The notes under the pieces are model-generated. The model was given only the letters and a program-made list of their open reading frames with translations, made no database searches and was not told the DNA's origin. DNA of 64,000 nucleotides, taken from NCBI GenBank assembly GCA_947568835.1, contig OX387610.1:10955001-11019000 (forward strand), in the 5' to 3' direction. Numbering within the stretch: the first letter of the stretch is position 1; each line of letters opens with the position of its first letter. Of this stretch, positions 57,113-64,000 are shown in pieces. The DNA is from Protonemura montana. Its lineage: Eukaryota > Arthropoda > Insecta > Plecoptera > Nemouridae. The position numbers and the translations under genes are program-made.

Positions 57113-58708
57113 GTGCATAGCGGTTTCTAGCCCCTAACGCTGCACAGAACTTCTAAACTTCACTAATCCCAATCGCCAAAAGACCACAAAGACGTTCCGC
57201 TAAGAATAACCACAAAGGAAAGTTGCTCAAGTACCTGTTGTTCCAACGATAACGACCCCGTGGACACTGAAACAGATCTCCCCACCCTACTCCCCCAACG
57301 GCGTCGGCGTCGGCGTCGAACGGAGCGTCGCGACGCCACTCGCTTGTCAGTCACCGTACAACCTCCACGGCGTCGTCATGGACGTCGTCTGCTTGTGAAG
57401 ACAGCGTCGGGACGACGACAAAGTGTCGCGGGTGTGGTGGCACAAGGGGATAATTCGATTTGAACTTATCTTGTGTGAAAATATTTAACGGAAGGGGAAG
57501 TTTGAAGTGGTTTTCGGGTTGGTGTGTATTTGAAAAAGCGTTCAAGAGGCAGTGATATTTTTTCTAGTACCAAAGGAAGATTTTCAAGTGCGTTTCAATA
57601 GATTTTGGAACGAAATACTCACAGAAAAGTCAGATTTTAAAGCAATATATAAAAAATACATATATCTTTTTTTGGCTTCGAAAGTAAAAAAATATGAGCT
57701 TCTTTGGTTAACATACGGACTTGAAAACTTAGAAACTAAACATACTGAAACATCTATTAAAATAAAGACATATTTTCTCAAAAAAAAAAAAAAAAACGGC
57801 TCACATATGAAAATGTCAGAAGCCAAATTACTAAAACAGTGACGTGTATTTACATTTTCTTTGAAACTGAACATCAAAGTTGCTATGAGCAATAAAAACT
57901 AAAGTGTTATACGTGTAAGGAATCTCGTGCCAGCGTGGCAAAGTAACAAGGCTCTCAGTGGAAAAACGAACTTCATTTCTAAGTTAGAGAAAACCTAAGA
58001 AGACACGGGTTCTCAATTACCATTGAAGAGCAAGTTGTTTCATAGCTGGTAACCAGCTGTTGATCTTGATTTTTAAATCAAGACTAAAAATCCAGCAAGT
58101 TTCTCAGTGAAGCTTCTGAGACAAGATCTGAGTTTTAATTTAGAAGTTTGGTCTGTGAACCTCACGGCGAGTGAGATTGTCGTGGTGGTCGGAGTGAACC
58201 GTGACGGGACTGGCGAACAGACTTGACCTATTGCTATAGCGAGCAAGTCCGACGAAGATGACCAGCGAGAACTCGAATTGATCTGTGTAGACTCCGAATA
58301 AGTGCGTAGAAACGGATTTGAATTCAAGGCTGAATAGTCGGTGCATTTCTGCTCGTTTCTTGTTGCGATCGGCGAATTTTTAAGAAACAGTGCATATTGA
58401 GAAAATTTTTTGAATACCAATCCCGACTTTGGACCGATTTGAGGCTGATTTTGACCGGATTTAAAATCGACGCGAGAATTTTCGTCTGTTTTTTTTAATC
58501 ATTGAACAATTTTGAAGAGACAGTTGTGCTTTAAAGTGTATTTTACGGCAGATACAATTTTGGGACTGAGTTTAAAACAGTTTTGGTCCAGTTTTAGCCA
58601 ATTGAAAAGTTGAAAGTTCGTTGAAATGATGTAACAATGCGACTGTTTTCTGCTACTGACATTTTGTGGTGACGCACGGCAGTTTGGATACTTTAATTGT
58701 ACAGTTTT
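57113..58708 (+). promoter_or_regulatory. CpG-rich region and possible non-coding first exon
   Basis: 57240-57470 is CpG-rich with a GGCGTC repeat. 57840-58708 reads like a leader and ends at a consensus donor (TTTTAAG|GTAAGA at 58709). It could start a gene lying right of the window. No open frame here looks coding. Inferred. Confidence 0.3.
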
Positions 58709-59871
58709 AAGGTAAGAAAGTTTGACTGCTGCATGTTTTGAGTCTGGTTTGCTCCGAGATTTCAGTACCGCTAGGTATCAGCACTTGATGGCAATATTTG
58801 TACTTCTTGAAACAAGCTGCAAAGATTACTCAATAATTACTTTTAATTATTTTGAAAGTTTCAAGTCACAGGGTTTTTAATTTTAACCGAATTAATTTTC
58901 TTTCAGAAACTCTAGATACTAATTTCTAGATTTTTTTTTTCTTAACGAACTTCTTAAGCTAGTTATTAAAAGTGTAGTTTATAAATAACCAAAGTTATGA
59001 TAAGCATGAGCATTTCTGATTGGTCGTCATGATGCCAAGATTAGTCTTGGCTGGGAGTTATTTATTTTACCATACATTTTGAAACCATGGCCTTTAAACA
59101 AGAAAATTCAGTAGCTACGGTGTGGGAGAAAACTCAAAAACATTCACAACACAATCTTTCCATTACCTGCTGGTCAAAGACTCGGCATTTATCAATTATC
59201 CAAATCAACTAAATAATTCCCTTGTCTATAATTTACGAATTTTAAAAGTAACTTACGGTACTTTGGAAAAAAAAGTGTTTTGTATTCAAAAATATCTAAA
59301 AAACAACTTATTTTGACGCGAAGACTGAGCTGTAATATTCTTTATTTTCGAGTGTGCTAAGCTCAATTTTTTTTCTGACTCGCTTTATGATTGTAGCTGC
59401 AGTTTATATCGATGCGCTTTGTACAATTTTAAAGTTTTCGACTTATTTCTAAAAAATGAATTAAAACTGATTTTTTTATGAAAAGTAAAGCGAACAAAAG
59501 TTAACAAATATGTTGACATGCAATTTATTATTATTATTAATTTTTTTAATAATTAACTACAAATAGTAAATTGTTCAGATGGCATTTTTAAATTTTTTTG
59601 ATACATGCCTACATGTGGCCTTGAATGATGACCTTGACAGAGCAACACGCACAAAGAGGAAAAGTCACTTTAATATACGGAGCATTAATTAAATAATACA
59701 ATTGTAAAAAGTTATTTTGTCAAACTTAGTTCTGTTTCTTAAAAGAATAAAAAAATTCACTTTTCGTACAAACGAAAAAAAGGGCAAAAACAAAAATCCA
59801 TCAAAAATGCAAAGCCATCTTGAATGACCCAAGGTCAAACGTATTCTTTCTTTCCAAAAAATGTTAACATG
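58709..59871. other. AT-rich stretch
   Basis: No gene or repeat recognised. Confidence 0.4.
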
Positions 59872-62800
59872 CTCAAGCTTACCATGTATATCCACAACTT
59901 GTTGAACGTCTCCAGCTTACAAGCTCATCAAGCTCAAGCTTACCATGTATATCCACAACTTGTTGAACGTCCCCAGCTTTCAAGCTCATCAAGCTCAAGC
60001 TTACCATGTATATCCACAACTTGTTGAACGTCTCCAGCTTACAAGCTCATCAAGCTCAAGCTTACCATGTATATCCACAACTTGTTGAACGTCCCCAGCT
60101 TACAAGCTCATCAAGCTCAAGCTCACCATGTATATCCACAACTTGTTGAACGTCCCCAGCTTACAAGCTCATCAAGCTCAAGCTCACCATGTATATCCAC
60201 AACTTGTTGAACGTCTCCAGCTTACAAGCCCATCAAGCTCAAGCTCACCATGTATATCCACAACTTGTTGAACGTCTCTAGCTTACAAGCTCATCAAGCT
60301 CAAGCTCACCATGTATATACACAACTTGTTGAACGTCCCCAGCTTACAAGCTCATCAAGCTCAAGCTTACCATGTATATCCACAACTTGTGGAACGTCTC
60401 CAGCTTACAAGCCCATCAAGCTCAAGCTCACCATGTATATCCACAACTTGTTGAACGTCCCCAGCTTACAAGCCCATCAAGCTCAAGCTTACCATGTATA
60501 TCCACAACTTGTTAAACGTCCCCAGCTAACAAGCTCATCAAGCTCAAGCTCACCATGTATATCCACAACTTGTTGAACGTCTCCAGCTTACAAGCCCATC
60601 AAGCTCAAGCTTAAAATTTATATCCACAACTTGTTGAACGTCTCTAGCTTACAAGCCCATCAAGCTCAAGCTTACCATGTTATATCCACAACTTGTTGAA
60701 CGTCCCCAGCTGTCAAGCTCATCAAGCTCAAGCTTACCATTTATATCCACAACTTGTTGAACGTCTCCAGCTTACAAGCTCATCAAGCTCAAGCTCACCA
60801 TGTATATCCACAACTTGTTGAACGTCTCCAGCTTACAAGCCCATCAAGCTCAAGCTTACCATTTATATCCACAACTTGTTGAACGTCTCTAGCTTACAAG
60901 CCCATCAAGCTCAAGCTTACCATGTATATCCACAACTTGTTGAACGTCTCCAGCTTACAAGCTCATCAAGCTCAAGCTCACCATGTATATCCACAACTTG
61001 TTGAACGTCTCCAGCTTACAAGCCCATCAAGCTCAAGCTTACCATTTATATCCACAACTTGTTGAACGTCTCTAGCTTACAAGCCCATCAAGCTCAAGCT
61101 TACCATGTATATCCACAACTTGTTGAACGTCCCCAGCTTACAAGCTCATCAAGCTCAAGCTCACCATGTATATCCACAACTTGTTGAACGTCCCCAGCTT
61201 ACAAGCTCATCAAGCTCAAGCTTACCATGTATATCCACAACTTGTTGAACGTCTCCAGCTAACAAGCCCATCAAGCTCAAGCTTACCATTTATATCCACA
61301 ACTTGTTGAACGTCTCCAGCTTACAAGCCCATCAAGCTCAAGCTTACCATGTATATCCACAACTTGTTGAACGTCTCCAGCTTACAAGCTCATCAAGCTC
61401 AAGCTTACCATGTATATCCACAACTTGTTGAACGTCCCCAGCTTACAAGCCCATCAAGCTCAAGCTTACCATGTATATCCACAACTTGTTGAACGTCTCC
61501 AGCTGTCAATCTCATCAAGCTCAAGCTTACCATGTATATCCACAACTTGTTGAACGTCTCCAGCTTACAAGCCCATCAAGCTCAAGCTTACCATGTATAT
61601 ACACAACTTGTTGAACGTCTCCAGCTTACAAGCTCATCAAGCTCAAGCTTACCATGTATATCCACAACTTGTTGAACGTCTCCAGCTTACAAGCCCATCA
61701 AGCTCAAGCTTACCATTTATATCCACAACTTGTTGAACGTCTCTAGCTTACAAGCCCATCAAGCTCAAGCTTACCATGTATATCCACAACTTGTTGAACG
61801 TCCCCAGCTTACAAGCTCATCAAGCTCAAGCTTACCATGTATATCCACAACTTGTTGAACGTCTCTAGCTTACAAGCTCATCAAGCTCAAGCTCACCATG
61901 TATATCCACAACTTGTTGAACGTCTCAAGCTTTCAAGCTCATCAAGCTCAAGCTTACCATGTATATCCACAACTTTTTGAACGTCTCCAGCTTACAAGCT
62001 CATCAAGCTCAAGCTTACCATGTATATCCACAACTTGTTGAACGTCCCCAGCTTACAAGCCCATCAAGCTCAAGCTTACCATGTATATCCACAACTTGTT
62101 GAACGTCTCCAGCTTACAAGCCCATCAAGCTCAAGCTTACCATGTATATCCACAACTTGTTGAACGTCTCCAGCTTACAAGCTCATCAAGCTCAAGCTTA
62201 CCATGTATATCCACAACTTGTTGAACGTCCCCAGCTTACAAGCCCATCAAGCTCAAGCTTACCATGTATATCCACAACTTGTTGAACGTCTCCAGCTTAC
62301 AAGCCCATCAAGCTCAAGCTTACCATGTATATCCACAACTTGTTGAACGTCTCCAGCTTACAAGCTCATCAAGCTCAAGCTTACCATGTATATCCACAAC
62401 TTGTTGAACGTCCCCAGCTTACAAGCCCATCAAGCTCAAGCTTACCATGTATATCCACAACTTGTTGAACGTCTCCAGCTTACAAGCCCATCAAGCTCAA
62501 GCTCACCATGTATATCCACAACTTGTTGAACGTCTCCAGCTTACAAGCCCATCAAGCTCAAGCTCACCATGTATATCCACAACTTGTTGAACGTCTCCAG
62601 CTTACAAGCCCATCAAGCTCAAGCTCACCATGTATATCCACAACTTGTTGAACGTCTCCAGCTTACAAGCCCATCAAGCTCAAGCTTACCATGTATATCC
62701 ACAACTTGTTGAACGTCTCCAGCTTACAAGCCCATCAAGCTCAAGCTCACCATGTATATCCACAACTTGTTGAACGTCTCCAGCTTACAAGCCCATCAAG

Positions 62801-62930
62801 CTCAAGCTCACCATGTATATCCACAACTTGTTGAACGTCTCCAGCTTACAAGCCCATCAAGCTCAAGCTTACCATGTATATCCACAACTTGTTGAACGTC
62901 TCCAGCTTACAAGCCCTCAAGCTCAAGACT
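59872..62930 (+). repeat. 61-bp minisatellite, about 50 units (3.06 kb)
   Basis: Unit words ACCATGTATATCCACAACTT, GTTGAACGTC and TACAAGCTCATCAAGCTCAA recur every 61 bp. Sites vary in two states: TCACC/TTACC, GTCTCC/GTCCCC, GCTCATC/GCCCATC and ATGTATA/ATTTATA. One unit has an added T (about 60680) and the last has a 3-base loss. As 61 is not a multiple of three, frames break within a few units. Confidence 0.97.
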
Positions 62931-63003
62931 CTTAGAGACTGAAGTTCGAAGTTAGAGACTGAAGAGTTCTAGCAATGTTGCCAACGCTAATAACGAAGTC
63001 AAT

Positions 63004-63161
63004 TGTTGTTTTTAACGACGCACCGGTTTGACGACGTGCCCTGTGGCACTGATTCAATGACGTCGTTGAACAAGTGGACGATAATGAACCTTACATAGAC
63101 TAGATTGGGAGGCGGGGAAACCCGGTGCCGGCACGTGGTATAATCTTTCAAGAAAAGACCA
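63004..63161 (-). mobile_element. 5S-SINE 3' part
   Basis: On the - strand from the GTGCCGGCACCGGGTTTCCC block to the TTAACGACGC-type end, with the TCATTATCGTCC tail word. Head missing. Confidence 0.75.
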
Positions 63162-64000
63162 GCAATAAAATGTGTTGTGAACATATTTGAAATCTTATTT
63201 AAATTGCAAACGCTTGCAAAAAAAAGTAAGTGAAAAAAGTATCGTTAATTTTTTTTTGTGTTATGTAATGCAATTTTCATTCAGTTTTTTGTCTCAGGTC
63301 AACACCACCTATGAGCCAAATTTGGTACTAATCTAATATTACTCCAAACGTAGAAGGCGGTGGTTTGTATGTGCAAGGCGGTGATTTAAAACACAATTTT
63401 TCATTTTTTTTTTAAATAAATGTCAAACATTGAAAGCACTTGGCTTCAATTGAAATGTAAATATGCTTTTTACTGAAAGGTGTTCACGACTGGGATTGTG
63501 TTACCAGAAAGGGTATTTGAGTTGCTTTCAAATTGCTGGGTTCGTGGGCCAAATGTTTCCCTAATTTTTGGTTGATGACGCGATTGCCTGACAGCCAGCC
63601 AGTAAAGATGACGAGAAATATCAAGTTTATTTAATCTTCTATTTAATCTTCGGAAGAAAATTGGTTGGTTTTCGAACAGATATTATCTCGATTAAAATGA
63701 TTCGTCGGAATGATAGATTGGTTTTCTAAAGGCTATATCACTGTTAAGTTTTATTTATTTTTTAATCTCTTACAGAAAACAACATAGGCTTACTTAACTT
63801 AGCTGGATTTTCTAAATACCTTCGTTCTGAAAAGAAAAACATAGTTATAGAGTTTTTTTTTCAGAGTAAACAAATAACAGCACGCTTTTGACTAAAGCTT
63901 TGATAAATATATTTATTTTTAGTTTTACTAACTTCTGTTAAAAGCTTAAGTCTCAAAAGAATTGATTTTTTTAATCTATTCACCCGTTTTCCATGAGCGC
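63162..64000. other. right end of the window
   Basis: A tRNA-SINE body fragment (AAATTGCAAACGCTTGCAAA, 63200-63219), then AT-rich DNA with no recognised gene. Confidence 0.45.

Noticed and set aside
59872-62930. CRISPR array
   Set aside because: Units are continuous 61-bp repeats without unique spacers, and the genome is that of an animal.

Overview
The window reads as nuclear DNA of an arthropod, probably a hexapod. The grounds are an interstitial block of CCTAA/TTAGG repeats (the ancestral arthropod telomere unit), spliced genes with conventional GT-AG introns, many SINEs with a 5S rRNA head, and an AT-rich background with GC-richer exons. The species cannot be named from the sequence. The window is gene-poor and unusually rich in tandem repeats.

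Genes. The left 16 kb holds three. Two related genes for secreted four-EF-hand calcium-binding proteins lie head to tail on the + strand: 1263-4085 (two coding exons, 194 aa) and 6089-9018 (four coding exons, 285 aa). Converging on them from the right, on the - strand, is a GMC (glucose-methanol-choline) flavin oxidoreductase gene. Eight phase-matched exons from 16045 down to 9810 give 425 aa, including the FAD-binding core. The C-terminal catalytic exons were not found, so they may lie beyond the left edge, with the EF-hand genes nested in the last intron. The only other confident gene is a single-exon coding region at 38105-38869 (+) for a 254-aa protein with two membrane segments, somewhat TMEM200-like in layout. 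Upstream of it are a CpG-rich possible non-coding first exon (about 30.3-31.0 kb), an RFX X-box and other regulatory motifs. A small orphan exon with good splice sites lies at 22309-22392.

Repeats. At least twelve 5S-rRNA-headed SINE copies or pieces are scattered over both strands. Minisatellite arrays occur with units of 27, 45, 46, 55, 61, about 71, 68, 78, 86 and 96 bp; the largest is about 3.06 kb of a 61-bp unit (59.87-62.93 kb). The 68-bp unit is recognisably part of the 5S-SINE body and recurs at three loci. The 78-bp unit occurs at two loci 34 kb apart in opposite orientation, one of them inside a GMC intron. Fold-back (MITE-like) families, tRNA-related SINEs and a possible Penelope-type hammerhead-like motif fill much of the rest. 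Long predicted reading frames over the 27- and 78-bp arrays arise because the unit length is a multiple of three and are not taken as genes.

Regulatory signals that stand out are three perfect RFX X-box 14-mers (16786, 25008, 36894), a cluster of CRE/ATF sites at 56496-56592, and CTCF-like motifs on either side of the membrane-protein gene. Everything was judged by eye; no database search or alignment was run.
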